Assembly (NCBI RefSeq): GCF_003330725.1
Contig: NZ_CP030840.1
Location: 2,604,001-2,668,000, forward strand
Origin: Acidisarcina polymorpha
GTDB taxonomy: Bacteria; Acidobacteriota; Terriglobia; Terriglobales; Acidobacteriaceae
DNA: 64,000 nt
Reading direction: 5' to 3'
Shown here in pieces: positions 34,340-42,627 of the stretch; position 1 is the stretch's first letter, and each line of letters opens with the position of its first letter. The notes under the pieces were generated by a model. It searched no databases. It saw nothing but the letters and a program-made list of their open reading frames with translations, and was not told the origin of the DNA. Position numbers and translations under genes: made by a program.

Positions 34340-35697
34340 TGCCGTAGTTCCATCCCGAGTGGTTGGTCCGCAAAGGCGTTGTTCGAGAAGACCCGGCTGC
34401 CGCGGAGAAACGTAGCTTTCACAGTGCCAAACAAATTCTCGCCCACATAGGGGGAGACGGAATGGCGAAAGTGCAGCCGCTCCGGGGTGACCGTGAATGC
34501 TGCCTCCGGGTCGAAGACCACGAGATCGGCATCGAATCCGGCTGCGATCTTGCCTTTGCGCCCGCTGAGACCGGCTAGCTTTGCTGGCGCCTCAGCCATC
34601 CACCGCCCGACATAGGTGAGCGGCAGACCGCGCAGCCGAAGCTCGGTCCAGAGGACTGGCAGGCTAAGGGAGAGCCCGGCAATACCTCCCCAGGCCTGCT
34701 TGAAGTCGCCAGTGTCATGGCGCTTCATCTCCAGCGGGCAGGGAGAGTGATCGCTGGCGACGAAATCGATGACGCCGCTCAGCAGCGCCTCCCAAAGGCA
34801 GTTCTGGTTAATTTTATTGCGGATCGGCGGCGCGCACTTGAAGAGCGTCGCTCCGTCGGGAATTTGCTCTGCCGCGAAATGCAGATAGTGAGGACAAGTC
34901 TCGACAGTGATCGGTAAACCCTCGGAGCGGGCGTCGCCGAGGATCGCCAGCGCCTGCGCAGACGACAGATGCACGATATGGATCGGGGTCTTGAACTCGC
35001 GGCAAAGATCGATCAAGAGTCGAATCGCGCTGACTTCGGCTTCGTCCGGTCGCGACGCCAGGTAGGTCGCATATTTCGTCCAGTCGGCGTCAGCCAGTGA
35101 AGCCTCTGCTTCTTCAAGCGGCGCGGCAAGCTCGGCATGAACCAGCAAAGGAAGACCGCTCCCGGCAACGTGAGGCAGTGCGGCGCGCAGCTGATTTTCG
35201 TCGACCATCGTGAAGCCTTCGATACCGGGATAGATGAGGAAGCACTTGAATCCGGGCACCCCGGCGGCGGCGAGCGGTGCGATCTGTTGCTGATTATCGC
35301 GAACGATGCCGCCCCAGGGCGCCCAATCGACCCAGCATTTGCCCTGGGCGGCGGCCCGCTTTTGCTCGAGCGCCTCGACGGTGACGGTTTCGGGCAGACA
35401 ATTAAGCGGCATGTCCACCAGCGTCGTGTACCCGCCAGCGGCAGCCGCGCGGGTCGCTGTCGCGAAACCTTCCCATTCAGCCCGGCCCGGCTCATTGATG
35501 TGAACGTGGGGATCGACCAACCCCGGAAGGAGGCAGTCAGCGCCAAAATCCTGTACGGTGTAGCCTTCGGGAACAGCGTATCCGTGGGTGACGGATTCGA
35601 TGTGTCCACCGGACACCAGGACGGTTGCCGGGCCGATGCCTTCGGGCAGCACAACCCGGCTTGAAAGAAATGCTTGGCGATCCATGGACAATTCCAT
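34336..35697 (-). CDS. allB: Allantoinase
   Basis: Cyclic amidohydrolase of 453 residues that opens allantoin to allantoate. Metal centre motifs: VDPHVHINEPGR, the bridging Lys in GFKCFLIYPG, LLVHAEL, HIVHLSSAQAL and ASDHSPCPLEMK. An ATG at 35685 is an alternative start (MDRQAFLSS), with a marginally better upstream sequence. First gene of the seven-gene ureide operon; it diverges from guaD across about 80 bases that must hold promoters for both. Confidence 0.95.
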   Translation of the reverse strand: MELSMDRQAFLSSRVVLPEGIGPATVLVSGGHIESVTHGYAVPEGYTVQDFGADCLLPGLVDPHVHINEPGRAEWEGFATATRAAAAGGYTTLVDMPLNCLPETVTVEALEQKRAAAQGKCWVDWAPWGGIVRDNQQQIAPLAAAGVPGFKCFLIYPGIEGFTMVDENQLRAALPHVAGSGLPLLVHAELAAPLEEAEASLADADWTKYATYLASRPDEAEVSAIRLLIDLCREFKTPIHIVHLSSAQALAILGDARSEGLPITVETCPHYLHFAAEQIPDGATLFKCAPPIRNKINQNCLWEALLSGVIDFVASDHSPCPLEMKRHDTGDFKQAWGGIAGLSLSLPVLWTELRLRGLPLTYVGRWMAEAPAKLAGLSGRKGKIAAGFDADLVVFDPEAAFTVTPERLHFRHSVSPYVGENLFGTVKATFLRGSRVFSNNAFADQPLGMELRH

Positions 35698-35766
35698 ACT
35701 CTGATGTCAGAAGACCTCGTCGCATGCAAGTAAGTCAAATTGATCGCTCTGAAAGGATTTCCTCAG

Positions 35767-36240
35767 ATGGCGGCAGACTACTCCTTTATGGAACTCGCGA
35801 TCGACCTGGCGATGAAAAATGTGGAGACAGGATCGGGCGGACCCTTTGGCGCGGTGATCGTGAAGGACGGCAAAGTAATTGCCAGCGCCGCCAACTGCGT
35901 CACCGCTACTAACGATCCGACTGCCCACGCAGAGATCGTTGCCATTCGGAAGGCCTGCCAGGCCCTGGGGAGCTTCCAGCTGGACGGATGCGAAATTTAC
36001 ACCAGCTGCGAACCATGCCCCATGTGCCTTGGAGCGATGTATTGGGCGCGCCCTCAAGAGGTCTACTATGCCAACACCCGCGCCCACGCCGCCGAGGCCG
36101 GCTTTGATGACGCCTTTATCTATGACGAAGTGCCGTTTGCTCCGCACGAACGCACACTCAAGATGAGCCAGCTGACGCTGCCGCAAGCTCAGGAACACTT
36201 CGATGCCTGGGTGGCGAGTCAGATTCAAGTGAAGTATTAG
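35767..36240 (+). CDS. guaD: Guanine deaminase (cytidine deaminase fold)
   Basis: Converts guanine to xanthine, feeding the urate pathway. The ATG at 35767 is preceded by AAAGGA and gives 157 residues, the length of B. subtilis GuaD (156). Zinc-site motifs are HAEIVAIRKAC (H54, E56) and TSCEPCPMCLGAMYWAR (C84, C87); GGPFGAVIVKDGKVIA and the C-terminal AEAGFDDAFIYDEV are also strongly GuaD-like. Earlier in-frame GTG/TTG codons upstream lack ribosome sites. It is transcribed away from the ureide operon and precedes an APC permease. Confidence 0.93.
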   Translation: MAADYSFMELAIDLAMKNVETGSGGPFGAVIVKDGKVIASAANCVTATNDPTAHAEIVAIRKACQALGSFQLDGCEIYTSCEPCPMCLGAMYWARPQEVYYANTRAHAAEAGFDDAFIYDEVPFAPHERTLKMSQLTLPQAQEHFDAWVASQIQVKY

Positions 36241-36273
36241 TTCCTGTTACTCCAGAAAGCAGCGCACGAGAGG

Positions 36274-37719
36274 ATGCAAATTCCTATGGGGCAATCCCTA
36301 TCTGTCGACCAGGCAGCAAGCGCCGCCGAACATACTCCTTCGTATGGTTTGAAACAGCATAGTCTTTCGCCGTTGGAGACCCTCGCCCAATCGGTTTCGA
36401 CTATGGCGCCGGTTACGTCTCCGACCATGACCATTCCTCTAGTCTTCGCTCTGGCGGGAAACGGTACGTGGCTTTCGTATGTCTTCGCGACCGCTGGAAT
36501 CCTTCTGGTGGCGCTCTGCATAAGCCGCTTTGCCCGGTACTCGTCCTCGCCTGGTTCCCTCTATGCCTACGCGGCATCGGCGTTTCGCAGCAAGGCTGGC
36601 GAGCCGCGATCTACCTGGTGGGGATTGGTTTCAGCATGGGCGCTGCTGTTTGCCTATGTCGCGACCGGGGCCTCGGTGACCGGGGGTTTCATCAATTATT
36701 CGAATGTTCTGCTTTTCTCGATGACCGGCCACCACGTGTCGCCGAGCGGGCTGGCGGCGGTCGCGATTCTCGGCGCAACGGCGATCGCTTACCGCGACGT
36801 CAAGGTCTCGGCACAGTTCATGCTCTGGATCGAAGCAGTGTCGGTGACGATGATCCTCATTGTGGTGGCGCTGCTGTTCTGGAAGCATGGGTTTCATCTC
36901 GATCCTGAACAGTGGAGATTGAAGGGGGTTTCAGGGTCGGGCGTGCGGCTGGGCGTGGTGCTGGCGCTGTTCAGCTTTGTTGGCTTTGAAAGCGCGAGCA
37001 GCCTGGGATCAGAAGCGCGAGACCCGCTCAAGACCATCCCTCGGGCATTGATTCAGAGCGCGGTGCTGGCAGGATTTTTCTTTCTTATCAGCACGTACAC
37101 CGAGGTGCTTGGCTTTCACTCGTCTCCGCAGAGCTTTGGCGAGAGTCCAGCCCCGATGCGTTTTCTCTCCGGGCAGGTGGGAGTACGGTTCCTTGGGCCA
37201 TTGATCGATGTGGGCGCGGTGATCAGCATGTTCGCCTGCACGTTGTCGTGTATTACTGCTTCGGCCCGGGTGCTGCTGCTGATGTCCCACCACGGACTTG
37301 CGCACCAGCGGTTCAGCAAAACCCACAAGCGGAACGCGACGCCAGGCGGAGCGGTGGTCTTGATCGGTCTGTTGACCCTGTTGCCGACCGTGATCTTGAC
37401 CTCGCGAGGTGTCTCCGGCTCTGATATTTATGGCTGGATGGGTTCCTTAGCGACCTATGGATTCATTACTGTCTACGGGCAAGTGACCTTCGCTTTACCT
37501 TTCTATCTCAAGCTGAAACAGCATCTGACACCAGCTCTGCTGTTGCTCTCGATCATTGGCACTCTGGCGATGGTCCTGGCGTTAGTAGGCACGCTTTATC
37601 CGGTCCCGGCGGCGCCTTATAACTGGCTGCCCTACCTCTACCTGGCTTATTTGATGACCGGCCTGGTGTGGTTTGCAGCTTCGCGACGCATTAAGGCGGC
37701 CAGGCTGCAAGGCCTTTAG
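36274..37719 (+). CDS. APC superfamily permease
   Basis: A 481-residue inner-membrane transporter with about 12 to 14 predicted helices. Family motifs are in the first helices: LSPLETLAQSVSTMAPVTSP, then SPGSLYAYAASAF, typical of amino acid-polyamine-organocation permeases. In-frame ATGs at 36274 and 36286 are both possible starts. Lying 33 bases after guaD and near the ureide operon, it may import a purine-derived or nitrogenous substrate (for example allantoin, guanine or an amino acid), but the usual purine permeases are in other families, so specificity is undecided. Confidence 0.85.
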   Translation: MQIPMGQSLSVDQAASAAEHTPSYGLKQHSLSPLETLAQSVSTMAPVTSPTMTIPLVFALAGNGTWLSYVFATAGILLVALCISRFARYSSSPGSLYAYAASAFRSKAGEPRSTWWGLVSAWALLFAYVATGASVTGGFINYSNVLLFSMTGHHVSPSGLAAVAILGATAIAYRDVKVSAQFMLWIEAVSVTMILIVVALLFWKHGFHLDPEQWRLKGVSGSGVRLGVVLALFSFVGFESASSLGSEARDPLKTIPRALIQSAVLAGFFFLISTYTEVLGFHSSPQSFGESPAPMRFLSGQVGVRFLGPLIDVGAVISMFACTLSCITASARVLLLMSHHGLAHQRFSKTHKRNATPGGAVVLIGLLTLLPTVILTSRGVSGSDIYGWMGSLATYGFITVYGQVTFALPFYLKLKQHLTPALLLLSIIGTLAMVLALVGTLYPVPAAPYNWLPYLYLAYLMTGLVWFAASRRIKAARLQGL

Positions 37720-37732
37720 GAAAATTGGCGCA

Positions 37733-38176
37733 TCAGCCTTCGCCGATGTCCTCGTTCCAAACCGCAGGATTGTCACGGATGTATTCGGCAAGCAGCTTGA
37801 CACATTCAGGATCATCGATGTCGACGACGTTCACGCCCACGGATCGCAACCAATCTAGGCCTCCAGCGAAGTTCCGGGTTTCTCCCACAATCACGGTGCC
37901 TATGTTGAACTGGCGCACCAATCCGCTGCAGTACCAGCACGGCGCGAGGGTGGTCACCATGATGGTGTCGCGGTAGGAGCGTTGGCGTCCGGCATTGCGG
38001 AAGGCATCGGTTTCGCCATGGGCGGATGGGTCCCCGTGCTGGACGCGGCGATTATGACCGGAGCCGAGCAGACGTCCATCGGCGTCAAAGAGCGCCGCGC
38101 CGATCGGGATTCCGCCTTCAGCCAGCCCGATGCGAGCTTCGTGGACGGCGACGGCCAGCATTTCTTTGTGGTTCAA
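37733..38176 (-). CDS. Nucleoside/cytosine deaminase, yeast Fcy1-like
   Basis: A 147-residue zinc deaminase of the cytidine deaminase fold. Ligands: HGETDAF (H53, catalytic E55) and TTLAPCWYCSGL (C80, C83). Around these it resembles yeast cytosine deaminase: EGGIPIGAALFDADGRLLGSGHN at the N terminus and a C terminus PAVWNEDIGEG comparable to Fcy1's ending in W-x-EDIG. Other members of the fold, such as guanine deaminase (also present here), lack this C terminus. The start is a TTG at 38176 with no clear ribosome site; an ATG at 38161 is possible. Bases processed may be cytosine, or another pyrimidine/purine analogue. Confidence 0.8.
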   Translation of the reverse strand: MNHKEMLAVAVHEARIGLAEGGIPIGAALFDADGRLLGSGHNRRVQHGDPSAHGETDAFRNAGRQRSYRDTIMVTTLAPCWYCSGLVRQFNIGTVIVGETRNFAGGLDWLRSVGVNVVDIDDPECVKLLAEYIRDNPAVWNEDIGEG

Positions 38177-38253
38177 GGGCGTGGGTTCATTAAGGAAGCC
38201 GGTGGGAATTGTTCTCGCTCCGAAGCAGACTGAGAGATCCTAGGCAAACAGCG

Positions 38254-38282
38254 TTGCCACGATTTGCAATCTATCAGATAAC
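38254..38282 (+). promoter_or_regulatory. Possible sigma-70 promoter of the Rieske oxygenase gene
   Basis: TTGCCA (38254-38259), a 17-base spacer and GATAAC (38277-38282) lie just upstream of the start codon at 38297. Transcription would begin only about eight bases before the ATG and no Shine-Dalgarno site is visible, so the message could be nearly leaderless. Confidence 0.35.
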
Positions 38283-38296
38283 TGGAATAATTCAAT

Positions 38297-39361
38297 ATGG
38301 CTGATTCGACCGCGATCCTGCCCCTGCTGCCCTCGGCGACCGCAACGCTTCCTCGTGAATGTACCTTTGCGGAGTCCGACTGGCGGGCGTTAGCGCCCTA
38401 CTGGTACCCCGTCGCCTTTTCGCATGAAGTAGGCGAACAGCCGATTCCGGTGCGACTCTTGGATGAGCGGGTGGTGCTCTACCGGTTGAGCGATGGCAAG
38501 ATTTTCGCGGCCCGGGACATCTGCCTCCATCGGGGCGTTCCGCTCAGCATGGGGCACGTCGAGGGCGACGAACTTATCTGCAAGTATCACGGCCTTCGCT
38601 ATAACCGCAGCGGGCAGTGTGTCTGCATTCCGGCCCATCCGCAAGGAGCGATCTCGCCAAAGCTGCACCTGCACACCTACGGGGCGCGGGAGGCGTATGG
38701 ATTGATCTGGGTTCGGCTGGTGGACGATGGACCGGATTACTTTCCGGATTTTTCAGAATGGGATGATCCCAGCTTTATCCAGGTGCTGCCCGACAGCGTA
38801 TCGCTCGAGGCGTCGGCTGGACGGCAGGTTGAAGGCTTTCTCGACGTCGCCCATTTTTCCTTCATCCACACCAGCAGTTTTGGTGAGCCCGAAAATGCAG
38901 TGGTGCCCGACTATCCAATCGAGAAGACGGCTGACGGCTTCATCGCCGATTACGTGAGTACGGTCAGTAATTATTCCCACGGATTCAAGCATCTCAATCC
39001 TCCTGGATTCCTATGGCGGCGTCGTTTTCAGGTGTGGTTTCCGTTTACCGCCAAGCTGACGATCTACTTCCCAAATGACGGGCGGTTGAACATCCTGAAT
39101 ACAGCATCCCCGGTCTCGGCGCGTAAGACGCGAATGTTTTCGCCAATCTGCCGGAACTTTGACCGCGATGCCCCGCTGCAGGCGACGCTCGACTTCAACA
39201 GCATGGTCTTCGCCGAGGACAAGGCGGTGGTCGAGAACCAGTATCCAGAGGACCTGCCAATCGATCTGCACGCGGAGGCGCATTTCCCGGCCGACCGCAG
39301 CTCAATCACCTACCGGAAGGGTCTGGCGGCAAGAGGCTTGGGGCGAAGCTTCACCGCTTGA
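38297..39361 (+). CDS. Rieske non-heme iron oxygenase, large subunit (HpxD/VanA type)
   Basis: A 354-residue single-component-type oxygenase subunit. The Rieske centre is C76-L-H78 and C95-x2-H98, in DICLHRG and ICKYHGL. The catalytic domain has D183-VA-H186-FSFI-H191 (bridging Asp and two iron His) and the late D307 in FAEDKAVVENQ, so all metal ligands are present. Length and motifs match the vanillate demethylase-like group that includes NdmA/NdmB (methylxanthine N-demethylases) and Klebsiella HpxD (hypoxanthine oxidation). Its neighbours, guanine and cytosine deaminases and the uricase operon, favour a purine substrate. No reductase partner is encoded nearby; it must borrow one. Confidence 0.8.
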   Translation: MADSTAILPLLPSATATLPRECTFAESDWRALAPYWYPVAFSHEVGEQPIPVRLLDERVVLYRLSDGKIFAARDICLHRGVPLSMGHVEGDELICKYHGLRYNRSGQCVCIPAHPQGAISPKLHLHTYGAREAYGLIWVRLVDDGPDYFPDFSEWDDPSFIQVLPDSVSLEASAGRQVEGFLDVAHFSFIHTSSFGEPENAVVPDYPIEKTADGFIADYVSTVSNYSHGFKHLNPPGFLWRRRFQVWFPFTAKLTIYFPNDGRLNILNTASPVSARKTRMFSPICRNFDRDAPLQATLDFNSMVFAEDKAVVENQYPEDLPIDLHAEAHFPADRSSITYRKGLAARGLGRSFTA

Positions 39362-39408
39362 CGTCGTGATCCAGAAAGTTGCCTTCTACCGGTTAGATCT
39401 AGAACCGG

Positions 39409-40401
39409 TTACTCGTCGTCCCTTTCCAGCGCAAGGTCTTCGACGACGTTAGGATCGGATTTCGCGAGTTCACGAAGAAGGCCTTCGTCGGTAAGGTCGA
39501 GATGCTCCGAATTTTTCCAATCATGGTGAATGACGGCATTGAGGCGTTCGATGACGTGGTGGTCGGTGACTTCGATGGCGAGTTCGCGGCGGCTATCGAA
39601 GCTGCCGGGCGATAGATTGATCGAGCCAATAATGGCGCGCTCTCCATCGGCCAGCAGCAGTTTGGCGTGAAGCTTGACGTGCTTGAGCTTGTGGATTTTG
39701 ACCCCCACATCCTGAAGGATCCGCAGTCCGCTGACGCCTTCACTGAGCTGCGCTTTCTTGAGCTTATGCGGCGGACGCGACATGACATGCACCCGCACAC
39801 CGCGGCGGCTGGCCCGAACCAGGTGCTCGATGATGACGGGATCCTGATAACGCTCATTCTGCAAATAGAGTGAATGCTTGGCGCCGTCAATGAGTTGGCC
39901 GAGGCGCTGGCGTCCATTGCCAATGCACCAGATGAGATGGGAACGATCTCCGGGCGCAAAAGGCGTCCTCGCCCAATCCGCTTCGAAGCACTCGATGACT
40001 TCATCGACTTCATGCTGGTGAGTCGTGACGACTGCGTAGTCGCGAGTCGCGGTGAGATTCTTCGTCTCCCAGTTGAGAGACTTGACGTAGGCGGTGCGGT
40101 CATCGACGACCATCGATTTTTCGTGGGTCACGTCGAACTGTGGACTGCTATCGACTACCTCAATCCCGGCGGCGGTCAGGACTTTGTGCGCGGCTTCATT
40201 TTCCTGCTTGCCGCTGCGCCGGGCAGGATTCAGCATGATGCGTACGTTGACGCCCCTCTGGTGCGCCCGGACGACCGCGTCGAGCAGGGTTGGGTCGGAG
40301 AAAACGAACATTTTGATGCGGAGGGACTTCAGGGCTGCATCAATCGCTGCGACGATCGGGCGGGCGGAATCATCAGGCAGGACGATCACGGAGCGGGACA
40401 T
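39409..40401 (-). CDS. Phospholipase D-like (HKD) protein, possibly cardiolipin synthase-related
   Basis: About 330 residues from the ATG at 40401, which has AAGGA six bases upstream; an ATG at 40461 lacks one. Two HxKx4D motifs are intact: HEKSMVVDDRTAYVKSLN (about residue 93) and HAKLLLADGERAIIGSIN (about residue 245), so it should be a bilobal phospholipid or nucleic acid phosphodiesterase/transferase. No signal peptide or transmembrane segment is evident, unlike typical ClsA. The N-terminal part begins SVIVLPDDSARPIVAAIDAALKSLRIKMFVFSD, which is the usual start of the PLD-like fold. Substrate unknown. Confidence 0.85.
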   Translation of the reverse strand: MSRSVIVLPDDSARPIVAAIDAALKSLRIKMFVFSDPTLLDAVVRAHQRGVNVRIMLNPARRSGKQENEAAHKVLTAAGIEVVDSSPQFDVTHEKSMVVDDRTAYVKSLNWETKNLTATRDYAVVTTHQHEVDEVIECFEADWARTPFAPGDRSHLIWCIGNGRQRLGQLIDGAKHSLYLQNERYQDPVIIEHLVRASRRGVRVHVMSRPPHKLKKAQLSEGVSGLRILQDVGVKIHKLKHVKLHAKLLLADGERAIIGSINLSPGSFDSRRELAIEVTDHHVIERLNAVIHHDWKNSEHLDLTDEGLLRELAKSDPNVVEDLALERDDE

Positions 40402-40501
40402 GCGTTTCCTTCCAGACGGCGATTGGTTTGGTGGGCGCTTCTCTACGACTGGGCAAGCCAATTGTATCGGCGTGGGGGTTTTTCGGGGAGGGGGCAGCTA
40501 T

Positions 40502-42328
40502 TCATACACTTCCACTGCCTAAAACAGGAAGAACGCTCTCGACCCGAACTCGAGAGGGTTCTGCATCGAATTGGGTCCGGTGAAGGCTGGCATAGACGCC
40601 GTGAAGCGCCATCAATGCGTCATGGGTACCATGTTCGGCGACCATTCCGCCTGAAATAACAATGATCTGATCGGCGTTGCGGATGGTGCTGAGGCGGTGG
40701 GCGATCATGATGACGGTGCGGCCCTTCATGAGCCGCTCGAGGGCGTCGATCACCAGCTTTTCCGATTCGCTGTCGAGCGCGGCGGTGGGCTCGTCAAGGA
40801 TCAGGATCGGACTGTTTCGCACCATGACCCGGGCGATGCCGATGCGCTGCCGCTGTCCACCAGACAAGGTGCAGCCGCGCTCGCCTACCATGGTCTGGTA
40901 GCCGAGCGGCATACGGGAGATGAACTCGTCGGCGTGGGCGAGCCTGGCGGCGGCGACGACCTCTTCCTGGCTCGCATGTGGACGACCGAAGGCGATGTTT
41001 TCGAGGATCGTTCCATGAAACAAAAGGGTGTCTTGCAAGACGTAGCCGATCTGGTCGCGCAATGGTTTGAGCAGATAGTCGCGAACGTCCCGGCCGTCTA
41101 CATAGACGGCGCCGGATTGCACATCGTAAAACCGGGGAATCAAGCTGAGAATGGTCGATTTGCCGCTGCCGGTAGGGCCGACCAGCCCGACGAACTGCCC
41201 GGGCTCAATCTTGAAGGAGACGTCTTTCAAGATGGGGACAGCGGAGTCATAGCCGAAGGCGACATGCTTGAACTCGATCGCTCCGCCGAGCGTTTCCGGG
41301 GCAAGCCCGTCCGGCTTTTCCGGGATAGTCTCATTTGTGTCGAGGATGGTGCGAATGCGTTCCGCCCCCACCGCGGCCTGGGCGACAGCATTGGTCGTGG
41401 TGGCGAGGTCCTTCACTGGCTTGAAGAACTTAGCGAGGTAAGCAAGATAGACGGTGAGTTCGCCAATGGTCATCGCGCCATGCAGAATCAGCGCCGCCCC
41501 GCGCCATAGCACGACCGCCGTGCAAAGCGCCACGGTAATGGTGACGACTGGGGACAGCAGCGATTTGATGCTGCGGGCCTTCAACGCAGCGGCGACAGTC
41601 GCGTGGCTGACGCCGGCAAGCAGATCTTCCTGGTTTTGTTCCTGGCCGAAGGCCTTGACTACCTGCATCGATTCCAGCCCCTGCTGGACGACTGCCAGGA
41701 TCTCGCTTTGCTCCTTTCTTACTTCGTGGGTCGCTTTCTTGACTGCCTTTTTGAATCGGGAGACGAAGAGCAGCAGAAACGGCGTGACCGCCAGCGCAAT
41801 GAGGGTGAAGTCCCAGTTCAGCCAGAACATGAGCCCTAACATGCAGACGATCGTGAGCAGGTCGACCAGAATATCGAGCGTCGAGGACGAGGCGAAACCC
41901 TGGATGGTCTGGATATCGGCGGTGATGGTGCTGAGAATCGTCCCCGTCTCGTGGGTGTTGTAGTAGCCGAGCGAAAGTCTCTGGAGATGGTGATAGGTAC
42001 GCACGCGGAGATCGTGGGCGACCCATTGCCCCACGCTCTCGGTGTAGTAATTGTCCAGGTACGAAGCGACTGCGCCGATCAGGGCGATGATTACAAAACT
42101 CGCCGCGGCAAGGGCGGCTACATGCAGACGCGCCCCGCTATCAAGCAGGGGGCCGATCAGATGGCGCAGCCAGGGCGCGAGTTTATGGTCTTCGACGACA
42201 TTGTCGAGGATGATCTTCAGCGGCCACGGCGTAGCCAGGCTCATCGCCGTCTCGAGCAGCATGGCAGCCAGGATAGCGAGCAGCGTGCCGCGATAAGGCC
42301 GAACTAATCCACCGACAAAACGCAACAT
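40502..42328 (-). CDS. ABC exporter half-transporter (ATP-binding/permease)
   Basis: A 608-residue half-transporter with six predicted membrane helices (about 15-310) and an ATPase domain carrying Walker A GPTGSGKSTILSL, signature LSGGQRQRIGIARVM and Walker B ILILDEPTAALDSE. It resembles multidrug/lipid exporters (BmrA/MsbA-type) and would dimerise. It is not closely similar to the other half-transporter at 14067-15944 and has no adjacent partner, so a homodimer is likely. It precedes the PLD-like gene on the same strand by 100 bases. Substrate unknown. Confidence 0.87.
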   Translation of the reverse strand: MLRFVGGLVRPYRGTLLAILAAMLLETAMSLATPWPLKIILDNVVEDHKLAPWLRHLIGPLLDSGARLHVAALAAASFVIIALIGAVASYLDNYYTESVGQWVAHDLRVRTYHHLQRLSLGYYNTHETGTILSTITADIQTIQGFASSSTLDILVDLLTIVCMLGLMFWLNWDFTLIALAVTPFLLLFVSRFKKAVKKATHEVRKEQSEILAVVQQGLESMQVVKAFGQEQNQEDLLAGVSHATVAAALKARSIKSLLSPVVTITVALCTAVVLWRGAALILHGAMTIGELTVYLAYLAKFFKPVKDLATTTNAVAQAAVGAERIRTILDTNETIPEKPDGLAPETLGGAIEFKHVAFGYDSAVPILKDVSFKIEPGQFVGLVGPTGSGKSTILSLIPRFYDVQSGAVYVDGRDVRDYLLKPLRDQIGYVLQDTLLFHGTILENIAFGRPHASQEEVVAAARLAHADEFISRMPLGYQTMVGERGCTLSGGQRQRIGIARVMVRNSPILILDEPTAALDSESEKLVIDALERLMKGRTVIMIAHRLSTIRNADQIIVISGGMVAEHGTHDALMALHGVYASLHRTQFDAEPSRVRVESVLPVLGSGSV

Positions 42329-42627
42329 AAGATTTGCCTTCTGGGCAGCCGCGAGAACTCAATGGCTTTGAGTGCAGATTGTAACCGGTGAGACGCGTCT
42401 TGGCAGGCCCGTCTCTTCCTTGGCTCGCGACAGGGAAGAATTCTCAGATTTCCGTACAACTCTCAAATCCGATCTTCTTTGGGGATCGTTCGCACAGTGG
42501 AATGGTCTTTCGACGACTGCTCCACACTGGCAATTCTCGAGCATAGTACGGACGTGGCGCCCTGGCCCGCCCGAAGATGTCAACGTACAACCGCCGGCTG
42601 GACATCCCGCCGGAAGGAGCAGTCACA

